From NCBI RefSeq assembly GCF_000296465.1, contig NZ_JH815205.1, positions 325,109 through 389,108 on the forward strand: 64,000 bases of DNA, written 5' to 3'. The notes under the pieces were generated by a model. The model saw nothing but the letters and a program-made list of their open reading frames with translations, had not been told where the DNA came from and made no database searches. Position numbers and translations under genes: made by a program. Source of the DNA: Barnesiella intestinihominis YIT 11860 (GTDB taxonomy: Bacteria > Bacteroidota > Bacteroidia > Bacteroidales > Barnesiellaceae). This document shows positions 41,181 through 49,605 of the stretch, piece by piece (the stretch's first letter is position 1; the number at the start of each line of letters is the position of its first letter).

Positions 41181-41891
41181 ATGAATAAACAAGGTAATAC
41201 ATACACAATTATTTATACCTCGGTCATGGTTATTGCCGTAGCTTTTATTTTGGCCTTTGCAGCGATAGGACTAAAACCTGCACAGGAACGAAACATCGCT
41301 ATTGACAAGATGAGCCAAATACTCAACTCCGTAAACATCGCATCGACACCCGAGAACGCTCAGGAGTTATACGGAAAATATATCGACGATTCTTTTATAA
41401 TCAATTCGAAAGGCGAATTGGCAAAAGGGGAATCTTTCTCGATAAACATTGCAGATCAACTGAAACTGCCTGAAAATCGACAAACCTTGCCCGTATTCAT
41501 CTACACCGACAATAACGAGTCTCCCAAATACATTATCCCTCTTTCCGGTAGCGGGCTATGGGGACCCATTTGGGGATACATATCGGTAGAAAACGATGGC
41601 AATACGGTTTATGGTGCTTATTTCGCTCATCAAGGCGAAACCCCGGGTCTCGGAGCCGAAATAGAAAAACCTCAGTTTCAAGAACAGTTTCAAGGGAAAC
41701 ACTTTTTCATAGACGGCAATTTTACCTCCATCGCTGTTGAAAAAGCAGGACAAAAGCCCCAAAACGGAGCCGACTATGTCGATGCTGTTTCAGGAGGGAC
41801 AATCACAAGTAAAGGAGTACAAACCATGCTTCAAAAATGTGTAAAGCCTTATGCCAAATTTTTAGAATCGCTTAATTCAAAGAATATATAA
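41181..41891 (+). CDS. nqrC: Na+-NQR subunit C
   Basis: 236 residues with one N-terminal membrane helix and a periplasmic FMN domain. The attachment motif S-G-G-T is in [24 protein letters not shown] and [12 protein letters not shown] are further family marks. It starts 8 bases after nqrB. Confidence 0.95.
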   Translation: MNKQGNTYTIIYTSVMVIAVAFILAFAAIGLKPAQERNIAIDKMSQILNSVNIASTPENAQELYGKYIDDSFIINSKGELAKGESFSINIADQLKLPENRQTLPVFIYTDNNESPKYIIPLSGSGLWGPIWGYISVENDGNTVYGAYFAHQGETPGLGAEIEKPQFQEQFQGKHFFIDGNFTSIAVEKAGQKPQNGADYVDAVSGGTITSKGVQTMLQKCVKPYAKFLESLNSKNI

Positions 41892-41893
41892 CC

Positions 41894-42514
41894 ATGTTGT
41901 CAAAAAAGAACAAAGAGATTCTCTTAGGCCCCCTTTCCAAGAATAACCCGGTTATCGTACAAATATTAGGTATTTGCTCGGCATTAGCCGTCACGGCTAA
42001 ACTCGAACCGGCTCTTGTTATGGCAGTATCGGTTACCGCCGTGGTCGCATTTGCCAACGTCATCATCTCGTTACTGCGAAACACGATACCCAACAGTATC
42101 CGCATCATCGTTCAATTAGTCGTCGTCGCCGCACTGGTAATTATCGTAGACCAAATTCTCAAAGCCTATATGTACCAAGTGAGCAAACAGCTCTCGGTGT
42201 TCGTGGGACTTATCATTACCAACTGCATCCTCATGGGTCGTCTCGAAGCCTTCGCTCTGAGTCATAAACCGTGGGAGTCGTTCTTAGACGGTATAGGAAA
42301 TGGAATAGGATACGGAATCATATTAGTCATAGTCGCCTTTTTCAGAGAACTGCTAGGTTCGGGTACGCTATTCGGATATCCGGTCATACCTCAACAATTA
42401 TACGATTGGGGCTATCAGAACAACGGTTTAATGATACTTCCGCCTATGGCCCTTATTACCGTAGCTTGTATCATTTGGGTACACCGTTCTCGAAATAAAG
42501 ATTTGCAACAATAA
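41894..42514 (+). CDS. nqrD: Na+-NQR subunit D
   Basis: 206 residues, six helices. [20 protein letters not shown] at the N-terminus, [19 protein letters not shown] and [19 protein letters not shown] define the NqrD/RnfE family; the conserved cysteines for the intramembrane iron centre are present in GICSAL and TNCILMG. It starts 2 bases after nqrC. Confidence 0.95.
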   Translation: MLSKKNKEILLGPLSKNNPVIVQILGICSALAVTAKLEPALVMAVSVTAVVAFANVIISLLRNTIPNSIRIIVQLVVVAALVIIVDQILKAYMYQVSKQLSVFVGLIITNCILMGRLEAFALSHKPWESFLDGIGNGIGYGIILVIVAFFRELLGSGTLFGYPVIPQQLYDWGYQNNGLMILPPMALITVACIIWVHRSRNKDLQQ

Positions 42515-42538
42515 GAAACAGAGATAAGATAACTATAT

Positions 42539-43153
42539 ATGGAAAATTTAAATCTGTTCGTCAAGTCTATTTTTATAGACAATATGATATTTGCCTACTT
42601 CCTCGGTATGTGTTCCTATTTGGCCGTATCGAAGAATGTAAAAACAGCCTTTGGACTGGGTATCGCCGTGACCTTTGTACTAGCAATTACTTTGCCGGTC
42701 AATTATCTGTTAGAGACCTATGTTTTGAAAGCTGGCGCTTTGAAATGGTTAGGAGCCGAATACGCTCAACTCGATTTGAGCTTCCTGAGCCTAATCATGT
42801 TTATCGCTATTATTGCCTCGATGGTACAATTGGTCGAAATGTTCGTAGAAAAATATTCACCCTCCCTATACGCCTCCTTAGGAATATTCCTGCCGCTGAT
42901 TGCTGTAAACTGCGCCATATTGGGAGGCTCGCTATTCATGCAACAACGCAACTTCCCCTCTGTTACGAGCGCGACCGTTTACGGGATAGGTTCTGGAATA
43001 GGCTGGATGCTCGCCATCGTATGCTTAGCGGCCATTCGAGAAAAATTAAGTTATTCAAACATACCGGCTCCATTGCGAGGTATAGGTATCACATTTATCA
43101 TTACAGGACTAATGGGTATCGCCTTTATGAGCTTTTTAGGAATTAAACTTTAA
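42539..43153 (+). CDS. nqrE: Na+-NQR subunit E
   Basis: 204 residues, six helices, topologically inverted partner of Nqr[21 protein letters not shown] and [18 protein letters not shown] carry the iron-binding cysteines. 24 bases after nqrD and 4 before nqrF. Confidence 0.95.
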   Translation: MENLNLFVKSIFIDNMIFAYFLGMCSYLAVSKNVKTAFGLGIAVTFVLAITLPVNYLLETYVLKAGALKWLGAEYAQLDLSFLSLIMFIAIIASMVQLVEMFVEKYSPSLYASLGIFLPLIAVNCAILGGSLFMQQRNFPSVTSATVYGIGSGIGWMLAIVCLAAIREKLSYSNIPAPLRGIGITFIITGLMGIAFMSFLGIKL

Positions 43154-43157
43154 AACG

Positions 43158-44447
43158 ATGTTATTAGAAATAAGTTCAATGACAAGTACTATCATATCGA
43201 GTATCGTTTTATTCTTGGGTGTATCGATACTTTTAGTCGTGATACTGCTCGTTGCAAAAAAATATCTTGTCCCGTCGGGGAAAGCGACAATCACCATCAA
43301 TAACGACAAGCAAATCGAAGTCGAAACAGGGAGCAGTTTACTAAGCACGCTATCTAATGAAAAAATATTCCTGCCGTCGGCGTGCGGAGGCGGAGGCTCA
43401 TGTGCCCAATGCCGTTGTCAGGTATTGGAAGGCGGGGGAGAAATTTTACCGACAGAACAAGTACACTTCTCCCGGAAACAACAACTGAACCATTGGCGGC
43501 TGGGCTGTCAGGTGAAAGTGAAAAACGACATGAAAATAATCGTTCCCGAATCGGTATTAGGTGTAAAAGAATGGGAATGTGAAGTGATTTCAAATAAAAA
43601 CGTAGCGACTTTCATCAAGGAATTTATCGTTGCCCTGCCACCCGGAGAACACATGAATTTTATTCCGGGCTCTTATGCTCAAATCAAAATTCCCGCCTAC
43701 ACGATGGACTATGACAAAGATATCGATAAAAGCCTCATCGGAGATGAATACTTGCCTTCATGGGAAAAATTCGGGTTATTCGGATTGAAATGTAAAAACA
43801 CGGAACCTACGATTCGCGCCTATTCTATGGCAAACTATCCGGCAGAAGGAGATCGAATCATGTTGACGGTGCGTATCGCCACACCACCGTTCAAACCGAA
43901 ACCGCAGGTGGGCTTCCAAGATGTGATGCCGGGTATCGCCTCGTCATATATCTTTACGCTGAAACCGGGAGACAAAGTTATCATGAGCGGCCCTTACGGC
44001 GATTTCCACCCCATATTCGACTCCAAAAACGAAATGATGTGGATAGGCGGAGGTGCAGGTATGGCTCCATTGCGGTCACAAATCATGCACATGACCAAGA
44101 CGCTTCATACGACCGACCGGAAGATGTCTTATTTCTACGGAGCCCGAGCATTAAACGAAGTATTCTACCTACAAGATTTCTTGGATCTGGAAAAAGAGTT
44201 CCCCAACTTCTCTTTCCATTTGGCACTCGACCGCCCCGATCCCGCAGCCGATGCGGCAGGAGTTAAATACACGCCGGGATTCGTTCATCAAGTTATATAC
44301 AATACCTATCTGAAAGACCATGAGGCCCCGGAAGATATAGAATATTACATGTGTGGCCCCGGCCCGATGTCCAAAGCCGTAGAAAAAATGCTATGGGATT
44401 TGGGTGTACCGGAAGAAAATCTGATGTACGACAACTTCGGAGGGTAA
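43158..44447 (+). CDS. nqrF: Na+-NQR subunit F (FAD and [2Fe-2S], NADH entry)
   Basis: 429 residues: an N-terminal membrane helix, a ferredoxin domain with the [2Fe-2S] cysteines in ACGGGGSCAQCRCQV and LGCQV, an FAD domain with IRAYSMANYP, and an NAD-binding domain with WIGGGAGMAPLRSQIMH and the C-terminal DNFGG. It is the electron entry point of the complex and closes the operon before the terminator at 44469. Confidence 0.96.
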   Translation: MLLEISSMTSTIISSIVLFLGVSILLVVILLVAKKYLVPSGKATITINNDKQIEVETGSSLLSTLSNEKIFLPSACGGGGSCAQCRCQVLEGGGEILPTEQVHFSRKQQLNHWRLGCQVKVKNDMKIIVPESVLGVKEWECEVISNKNVATFIKEFIVALPPGEHMNFIPGSYAQIKIPAYTMDYDKDIDKSLIGDEYLPSWEKFGLFGLKCKNTEPTIRAYSMANYPAEGDRIMLTVRIATPPFKPKPQVGFQDVMPGIASSYIFTLKPGDKVIMSGPYGDFHPIFDSKNEMMWIGGGAGMAPLRSQIMHMTKTLHTTDRKMSYFYGARALNEVFYLQDFLDLEKEFPNFSFHLALDRPDPAADAAGVKYTPGFVHQVIYNTYLKDHEAPEDIEYYMCGPGPMSKAVEKMLWDLGVPEENLMYDNFGG

Positions 44448-44468
44448 TAAATCACCCGACAGATATTG

Positions 44469-44512
44469 AAAAGCAGGCAGGAAAATCGATTGATTTTCCT
44501 GCCTGCTTTTTA
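44469..44512. terminator. Intrinsic terminator after nqrF
   Basis: An 18-19-bp stem, AAAAGCAGGCAGGAAAATC against its complement ending in TTTT, around a GATT loop; T-run on the plus strand at 44507-44511. Its A-rich left arm lets it also end the converging PAP2 transcript. Confidence 0.9.
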
Positions 44513-44624
44513 TCGTATAATCACCAGATAGACACATAAACGACCGACTCCCACCTTCTGCACGGCTGGCATGAAAAACGAAGTCGGTAACAAAAAGGGA
44601 ATTTACCCCCTACACCCCGATCAA

Positions 44625-45188
44625 TCAAAATGTCATGGAAGCATACACCCCGAAAGAATTCCCATCGGTAAGAGGCGATATAACCAACCTATGGTTTTGA
44701 GCGAACGGACGAGTATAAATATATGCACAACCGGCTCCTATAACAGCTCCCGCCGCCACATCCCACCAATCGTGCTTCCGTCCATACACACGACTCCAAC
44801 CCACATACGAAGCTAACACATAGGCGGGAGCACCCCATTTCCAACCATATCTGCGTTGAACAAAAGCAGCATTGGCAAACAGAAGAGAAGTATGGGCCGA
44901 AGGAAAAGAATATCGATTGCTATGATCGGGACGATCCTTCTTTACCGTAAATTTCAGCAAATAAGAAACACCGAGTGTCGTCACACCCGTAAAAAGCCCC
45001 TGCTTGGCCCCGGTCCAGTCCTTCATAGCCAAAACAGTGGCAACCGTAGCCACGGGCATAGCAGCCAACAATACATCGCCCGACACCTTAACAGCTTTTC
45101 GTTCCCGACTCAAACCCTCTGCCCCGGCAGGAAACACAAATAAAAGGAGCGAACATATATACACGACAATTCGACGAAACATACTCAA
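44625..45188 (-). CDS. PAP2 family membrane phosphatase
   Basis: 187 residues with about five hydrophobic stretches. The three PAP2 motifs are visible: KKDRPDHSN, then SFPSAHTSLLFA, then SRVYGRKHDWWDVAAG. Such enzymes remove phosphate from phosphatidic acid, phosphatidylglycerol phosphate or undecaprenyl diphosphate. Its start overlaps the stop of the DgkA-type kinase by 4 bases, so the two are translationally coupled; a lipid kinase and a lipid phosphatase encoded together suggests control of one lipid carrier pool, perhaps undecaprenyl. Confidence 0.88.
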   Translation of the reverse strand: MSMFRRIVVYICSLLLFVFPAGAEGLSRERKAVKVSGDVLLAAMPVATVATVLAMKDWTGAKQGLFTGVTTLGVSYLLKFTVKKDRPDHSNRYSFPSAHTSLLFANAAFVQRRYGWKWGAPAYVLASYVGWSRVYGRKHDWWDVAAGAVIGAGCAYIYTRPFAQNHRLVISPLTDGNSFGVYASMTF

Positions 45189-45565
45189 TGAAAGAGAGAT
45201 AATACCTTAGGAACAAAAATCAACAAACCTACAATCACCGACATGACAGCCAATATCAACACGGCCCCCGCCGCCAAGTCCTTCGTATGCTTGATAGCTT
45301 CGTCGTACTCGGGCGACACTTTATCGCATAATGCCTCGATAGCCGAATTGACACCCTCGGCTGCCAGCACGGCTCCGATACATAGAATTACAGCGATCCA
45401 CTCGAAAGTTGAAAGCCCCAATAGCCCCCCGGCTACAATCACACACACGGTCACCGCACAGTGTATCCATGCATTATGTTCCCTGCTGACAAGCCGAACT
45501 ACGCCCCGCCCCGCATACTTGAAACTATAAATCCTATCCTTGATACTGAATCTTTTATTTTCCAT
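45185..45565 (-). CDS. DgkA-type diacylglycerol/undecaprenol kinase
   Basis: 126 residues, three membrane helices. AEGVNSAIEALCDKVSPEYD then AIKHTKDLAAGAVLI is the DgkA signature with the catalytic Glu and the Asp of the metal site. The Gram-negative enzyme acts on diacylglycerol and the Gram-positive one on undecaprenol; the sequence does not decide between them. It is the first gene of a two-gene operon with the PAP2 phosphatase. A TACCTTTG -7-like element lies on the minus strand at 45617-45610. Confidence 0.9.
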   Translation of the reverse strand: MENKRFSIKDRIYSFKYAGRGVVRLVSREHNAWIHCAVTVCVIVAGGLLGLSTFEWIAVILCIGAVLAAEGVNSAIEALCDKVSPEYDEAIKHTKDLAAGAVLILAVMSVIVGLLIFVPKVLSLFH

Positions 45566-45909
45566 CGAATCACACCATTACATGTACAGACTATTGTCAT
45601 ACCTGAATACAAAGGTAAAACAAGTCTTTTATGTTTTAAACAGCAATAAATGAAAATGAATTAACTCAATGTGGGAAATTTGCAATAGGTTTAATATCCA
45701 TTTTACAATCTAAGTCCTCTATTACCTTTACGCTCAACAAAGATAATTATTTATAGAAAAAATAGGAAGCAAGAACAATCAAATACCAAACGGAGACAAT
45801 CTGAACTGAGTACTTGATGAGGGGATAATAAAAAACTTTTCTGTAAGAAAATGCGGTCATTACAACGAAAACTGACCATAAATAAAAAAGGAGCAAAGGA
45901 AGATAATTC

Positions 45910-45940
45910 TTTGTCAATCGGATAAATATGACTAAATTTG
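45910..45940 (+). promoter_or_regulatory. Consensus promoter upstream of the 46059-46126 structure
   Basis: TTTG (45910-45913), 19 bases, TAAATTTG (45933-45940): an exact match to the Bacteroidales pattern. It would give a leader of about 260 bases before the gene at 46209. Confidence 0.65.
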
Positions 45941-46058
45941 CAATGCGTATCCCAAAAGAGATACTATATCTTTACATATTTTAGCTCAATCGCTATCTGA
46001 ATCACCACCTCGGAAATGTAACGAGCTATAATAATCAAATTGAGAATTGTGCCATATG

Positions 46059-46126
46059 GCGCAGACTTTCTCATATTTGATTATGGCTTGTGGTGAGCCA
46101 AGATAGCATATGGCGAAAGTCTGCGC
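46059..46126. repeat. Inverted repeat GCGCAGACTTT
   Basis: GCGCAGACTTT (46059-46069) and its exact reverse complement (46116-46126) are 46 bases apart; between them GGCT/AGCC (46085-46088, 46096-46099) gives an inner stem. Both arms are adjacent to a copy of CATATGGCG. Confidence 0.6.
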
Positions 46127-46208
46127 TTTTGTCTTATATGCGAGTGTGCAGACCAAGTCAAAACGACATACGGCAATATTGCACAACAACCAATAAAACC
46201 ACAAGCAC

Positions 46209-46748
46209 ATGGAAAAAATCAAATGGTGGAAAAGTACAATATCAAGTGTATTGATAGTAGCACTGATATCATGTTTTCCGTTAGAATCGGTGGCACAATC
46301 GGCTGCCAACCGAAGTAAATTATTAGAAAATGGGACACAGTTAGTGCTCCGCATAAATGAGACATTTAAGGCGAACAACACAGCTGATACTGGCACCATA
46401 TCTTCAATCGTAGAAACAGACGTTTACTCAGCCGATGGGGCGCAAGTGCTAATAAAAGCCGGAACTCCTGCCTTCATAGAGTTTACAGCAGATCCGAACG
46501 GTTCATGGGGTAAAGCTGGGAAAATCTGCTTAACCCATGCAACTACTAAAACTATTGATAACAAAAGAGTGTCTCTTCGCCTCAGTAGTTGTAAAAATGG
46601 GAGCAGTAAACTTGGTGGCGTAATCATTCTTTCTGTCTTATTTTTTCCTATTGGACTTATTAGCGGATGCATGAAAGGCAGCATGCCTAAAATTCAACAA
46701 GGAACAACACTTAATGCATCTACTATGCAAGATGTGATGGTAGAATAA
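46209..46748 (+). CDS. Small exported or membrane-anchored protein of unknown function
   Basis: 179 residues. A signal peptide or anchor (STISSVLIVALISCFPLESVAQ) is followed by a domain with a barrel-like pattern: NGTQLVLRINETF, ADGAQVLIKAGTPAFIEF, and KRVSLRLSSC, then a hydrophobic hairpin (LGGVIILSVLFFPIGLISGC) and a final strand with GTTLNAST. This order resembles proteins with TrbI/SAF-like barrels but I cannot name a family. It is flanked by a long leader and by a 14-bp hairpin at 46771, so it is a single-gene unit. It may belong to the mobile region or to the host. Confidence 0.65.
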   Translation: MEKIKWWKSTISSVLIVALISCFPLESVAQSAANRSKLLENGTQLVLRINETFKANNTADTGTISSIVETDVYSADGAQVLIKAGTPAFIEFTADPNGSWGKAGKICLTHATTKTIDNKRVSLRLSSCKNGSSKLGGVIILSVLFFPIGLISGCMKGSMPKIQQGTTLNASTMQDVMVE

Positions 46749-46770
46749 ATATGTAGCACATGAGCCGATA

Positions 46771-46810
46771 AAGGGGCTATGTCGCAGTCATTAATACGAC
46801 ATAGCCCCTT
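46771..46810 (+). terminator. Hairpin after the 46209 gene
   Basis: A perfect 14-bp stem (AAGGGGCTATGTCG, 46771-46784, with 46797-46810) and 12-base loop, 22 bases after the stop. It lacks a T-run on the plus strand. Confidence 0.55.
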
Positions 46811-47067
46811 ATACATAATGCTAAAAAATACACCCATATCGGGACTCGGCAAAAATTTAGTGGGAATTGTCTTTTAACTCTTGCATTCGCAGGTAAGGAG
46901 GGAAAAGAATAAATACATATAATCAAAGAGAAATGAAAGGATAATATTTCTACAAAATACGAATGTATTTAATTGTATATCTGCTTATTATATAAACCAG
47001 TTCATTTTCTTATACATTCTTGTAAAAGTCCATTTATACCCTTATTTGAATTATTTTTGTTACTTGT

Positions 47068-47102
47068 TTTGATACTTATATCAAAGCTATTTTCTATCTT
47101 TG
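47068..47102 (+). promoter_or_regulatory. Promoter with operator-like inverted repeat before the first recombinase
   Basis: TATCTTTG (47095-47102) is an exact -7 element, with TTTG at 47068-47071 (23-base spacer, long). TTTGATA (47068-47074) and TATCAAA (47079-47085) form an inverted repeat around CTTA that covers the -33 element and the spacer, a place where a repressor or the recombinase itself could block transcription. Confidence 0.5.
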
Positions 47103-47129
47103 CATCAGGATATAAATAACTGAAGCATA

Positions 47130-48263
47130 ATGGGTAGAAGAAAGCAGTCAAAAGTAGATAAAAGTCCGTTCAAGTTGCGTAGAAGAAAACTCTCGGACGG
47201 TCGTGAATCCCTTTTTATAGACCGTACTGTTGACGGCAAGCACGAATACGAGTTCCTTAAACTGTATCTTGTGCCGGAAACATCCGTCAAGGCGAAACGT
47301 GAGAACGCGAAGACACTCCGTCAGGCGGAGGAGATTATTCTCGCCAAGACCGAAGACATGGTTGATGACAAGGCGCGGGAGGAAGCGGCCAAAGACAAAT
47401 CCAAAATGCCGCTGTCCGATTTTATAGACTTGCTGATGGAGGAATACAAGCAACGGGGGCAGCCTTCATATCGGCATTTAAGGGCATCACGTACCAAGTT
47501 CGAGAAGTTCTATCCCGGTGCAAGGCTTTGTGACATGGACAAGAAATTCTGTACCGATTATGCCGAGTGGCTGAAATCCGAGCCTCTCACTCCGCAGGGA
47601 AAGCCGCTTGCCCAAGCCACAGCCTGTTCCTGTTTCTGGATTCTCGGCATCATCCTGTCTGCGGCATGGCAGAGAGGATATATAAAGAACAATCCCTGGA
47701 AGTTGTTGAGTTTCCAAGAAAAGATAGCGAGACCGGAGAGCAAACGTGAGTTTCTGACCCTTGATGAAGTCCGCAAGCTGGAGAATACCCCTTATGTAAA
47801 GGAGAATATACGCATGGCATTCCTGTTTGCCTGCTATTGCGGGTTGCGTGTAGGTGACGTTACGAATTTGTGCTGGAAAGACATATCGGTCAACGGCGGA
47901 CGGCACTTTGTATCGGTAGTAATGCAAAAAAACTCCAAACCCATATCGCTTCCGCTTCCTGCCAAAGCATTGTCGTGGCTTCCTGAGCGCAGAGAACCGG
48001 AGTCTTCCGTATTCTCGCTTCCGTCACATAGCGTCCTACGGAAGCATTTACAGAAATGGGCGGAACAGGCCGGACTGGGCAAACATCTTCATTTCCACCT
48101 GAGCCGCCATACCTATGGCACGATGCTGATAACCGCAGGGGTTGACCTTTATACCGCAAGCAAGATGATGGGACATGCCGATGTACGTCCCACACAAATC
48201 TACGCCAAAATCATAGACAAGAAAAAAGAGGAAGCGGTTTCATTGATAGATAAAGCATTTTAG
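47130..48263 (+). CDS. Tyrosine recombinase/integrase, first of a tandem pair
   Basis: 377 residues: an N-terminal arm-binding region, a SAM-like core-binding domain (about 105-195) and a C-terminal catalytic domain. Catalytic residues: Arg in CGLRVGDVTNLCWKDI, His-x-x-Arg in HLSRHTYGTML, His in MGHADVRPTQIYAKI and the nucleophile Tyr in the same stretch. The second recombinase begins 3 bases after its stop. Arginine is coded mostly by AGA, CGT and CGC, while the host genes around use CGA often, which fits transfer. Likely integrates and excises the element. Confidence 0.93.
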   Translation: MGRRKQSKVDKSPFKLRRRKLSDGRESLFIDRTVDGKHEYEFLKLYLVPETSVKAKRENAKTLRQAEEIILAKTEDMVDDKAREEAAKDKSKMPLSDFIDLLMEEYKQRGQPSYRHLRASRTKFEKFYPGARLCDMDKKFCTDYAEWLKSEPLTPQGKPLAQATACSCFWILGIILSAAWQRGYIKNNPWKLLSFQEKIARPESKREFLTLDEVRKLENTPYVKENIRMAFLFACYCGLRVGDVTNLCWKDISVNGGRHFVSVVMQKNSKPISLPLPAKALSWLPERREPESSVFSLPSHSVLRKHLQKWAEQAGLGKHLHFHLSRHTYGTMLITAGVDLYTASKMMGHADVRPTQIYAKIIDKKKEEAVSLIDKAF

Positions 48264-48265
48264 AT

Positions 48266-49432
48266 ATGACAGCAAACAAGAAATCAAGCAAACTGAAAGA
48301 GCCTGTAAGAGTGCGCACCAAGAAACTTGCTGACGGCTCTGAATCGTACTACCTTGACATCTATGTCAACGGCAAACGGAGTTATGAGTTTCTGAAAATG
48401 TACCACTTGCCGGAAGTAAACGCAAGGGTCAGGGAGCAGAACCGCGCCACCCGTGAAGCAGTCGAGGCCATCAAGTCTCAACGTATCATCGAGATTACAA
48501 ACTCCAAAGCCGGAATCAAGAGCAAATCAGCGTGGCAGAAACTCACGCTGGCGGACTGGCTGGAAAAATTCTATGCCATTCAGGAGCGCAAAGGAATCAA
48601 GCGTGTCGAGAAACTGGGAAGCATCATAAAAATCATCAACCAATATGGCAAAAGCACAAGGATGGGTGACATTGACAAGAAATGGGTACTCGGCTTCATT
48701 GACTGGATCCAGCACACTTATACAGGCAGGCATGGTAAACCACTTGAACAGGGAACTGTCGTGTCTTACATTTCCCAACTCTCCATAGCCCTGAACGCCG
48801 CAGTCAGGGCAGAGTGGCTGGACGAGAATCCGTTCATGTTGTTGTCCGCTTCGGAGCGGGTCAAGAAGCCGGAGTCGAAACGCCAGTTCCTTACCATTGA
48901 GGAAGTGAAACTTCTTATCGCTACGGAATGCCGCAACAAGACTGTCAAGCAAGCCTACCTGTTCTCATGCTACTGCGGGCTGCGCCTGAGCGACATGGAA
49001 ACTCTTTGCTGGAAAGATATTATTTGCAATGACGGCAGGTATATGATTGCCACCGTGCAGCAGAAGACATCTACGCCCATTTATACGCCGCTCTCGCAAA
49101 ATGCCGTCAAGTGGCTGCCTGAACGAAAGCCTGATAATAATGATGAAACACTTGTGTTTGCAGAACTGCCATCACGACCCACAACCAACAAGATACTCAA
49201 ACAATGGGTGGAAAAGGCGGGCATTGACAAGAAAATCACCTACCACACAAGCCGTCATACCTTCGGAACGATGATGATGACCGTTGGAGCCGACCTTTAT
49301 ACCACCTGCAAGCTGATGGGTCATGCCGATGTGCGCACAACGCAGATTTACGCCAAAATTGTCGACAGCAAGAAGATTGAAGCGGTGGATATGGTGGACA
49401 GGATGTTTGAGCGGGAAGAAGCCACAGATTAG
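48266..49432 (+). CDS. Tyrosine recombinase/integrase, second of a tandem pair
   Basis: 388 residues with the same plan as the preceding gene: Arg in CGLRLSDMETLCWKDI, His-x-x-Arg in HTSRHTFGTMM, and MGHADVRTTQIYAKI with the nucleophile Tyr. The first 60 residues also match the first recombinase in pattern (RVRTKKLADGSESYYLDIYV against the equivalent segment), so the pair arose by duplication, but they have diverged well beyond a recent copy. Two tandem recombinases often act together on one element. Confidence 0.93.
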   Translation: MTANKKSSKLKEPVRVRTKKLADGSESYYLDIYVNGKRSYEFLKMYHLPEVNARVREQNRATREAVEAIKSQRIIEITNSKAGIKSKSAWQKLTLADWLEKFYAIQERKGIKRVEKLGSIIKIINQYGKSTRMGDIDKKWVLGFIDWIQHTYTGRHGKPLEQGTVVSYISQLSIALNAAVRAEWLDENPFMLLSASERVKKPESKRQFLTIEEVKLLIATECRNKTVKQAYLFSCYCGLRLSDMETLCWKDIICNDGRYMIATVQQKTSTPIYTPLSQNAVKWLPERKPDNNDETLVFAELPSRPTTNKILKQWVEKAGIDKKITYHTSRHTFGTMMMTVGADLYTTCKLMGHADVRTTQIYAKIVDSKKIEAVDMVDRMFEREEATD

Positions 49433-49461
49433 AACAAGAGAATCTTGGATTCATCTAAAAA

Positions 49462-49563
49462 TGAGATTGCTGTATTATTGTGTAATATAAATTTTGAGAT
49501 TTATGCGTTGCGTCTAAACAAATTGAGATTAGTGTTATTTTTAACTGAATATATTTTGAGATT
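49462..49563 (+). repeat. Four direct repeats of TGAGATTNNTG
   Basis: TGAGATT occurs at 49462, 49495, 49524 and 49557, each followed by two variable bases and TG. Start-to-start distances are 33, 29 and 33, close to three helical turns. The fourth copy lies on the -33 element of the promoter of the ATPase/DUF4143 gene. Confidence 0.75.
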
Positions 49564-49585
49564 CGTGCAGCGCATATTATCTTTG
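49555..49585 (+). promoter_or_regulatory. Consensus promoter of the ATPase/DUF4143 operon
   Basis: TTTG (49555-49558), 19 bases, TATCTTTG (49578-49585), an exact match to the Bacteroidales pattern, 20 bases before the start codon. The leader is therefore very short. Confidence 0.7.
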
Positions 49586-49605
49586 CCATCAATAAAAGTC
49601 AATCT

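Larger units (their letters stand above)
45566..46208. other. 643-base gap before the small exported protein
   Basis: AT-rich; no supported protein gene. It contains the minus-strand -7 element of the kinase gene, a full consensus promoter on the plus strand (45910-45940) and an inverted-repeat structure at 46059-46126. Two tiny frames beginning ATGGCG (46056-46106, 16 residues; 46110-46196, 28 residues) start inside the repeat arms; I cannot support them as genes. Confidence 0.6.
46749..47129. other. 381-base gap ahead of the tandem recombinases
   Basis: AT-rich. Holds the hairpin 46771-46810 and the recombinase promoter region (47068-47102). No protein gene is supported. If the mobile element has its left end near the recombinase genes, it should lie here, but no duplicate of any stretch was found in the right flank. 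Confidence 0.5.

Noticed and set aside
45986-46399. 137-codon minus-strand frame
   Set aside because: It overlaps the gene at 46209 on the other strand and the promoter and repeat structure; the translation has no domain-like pattern.
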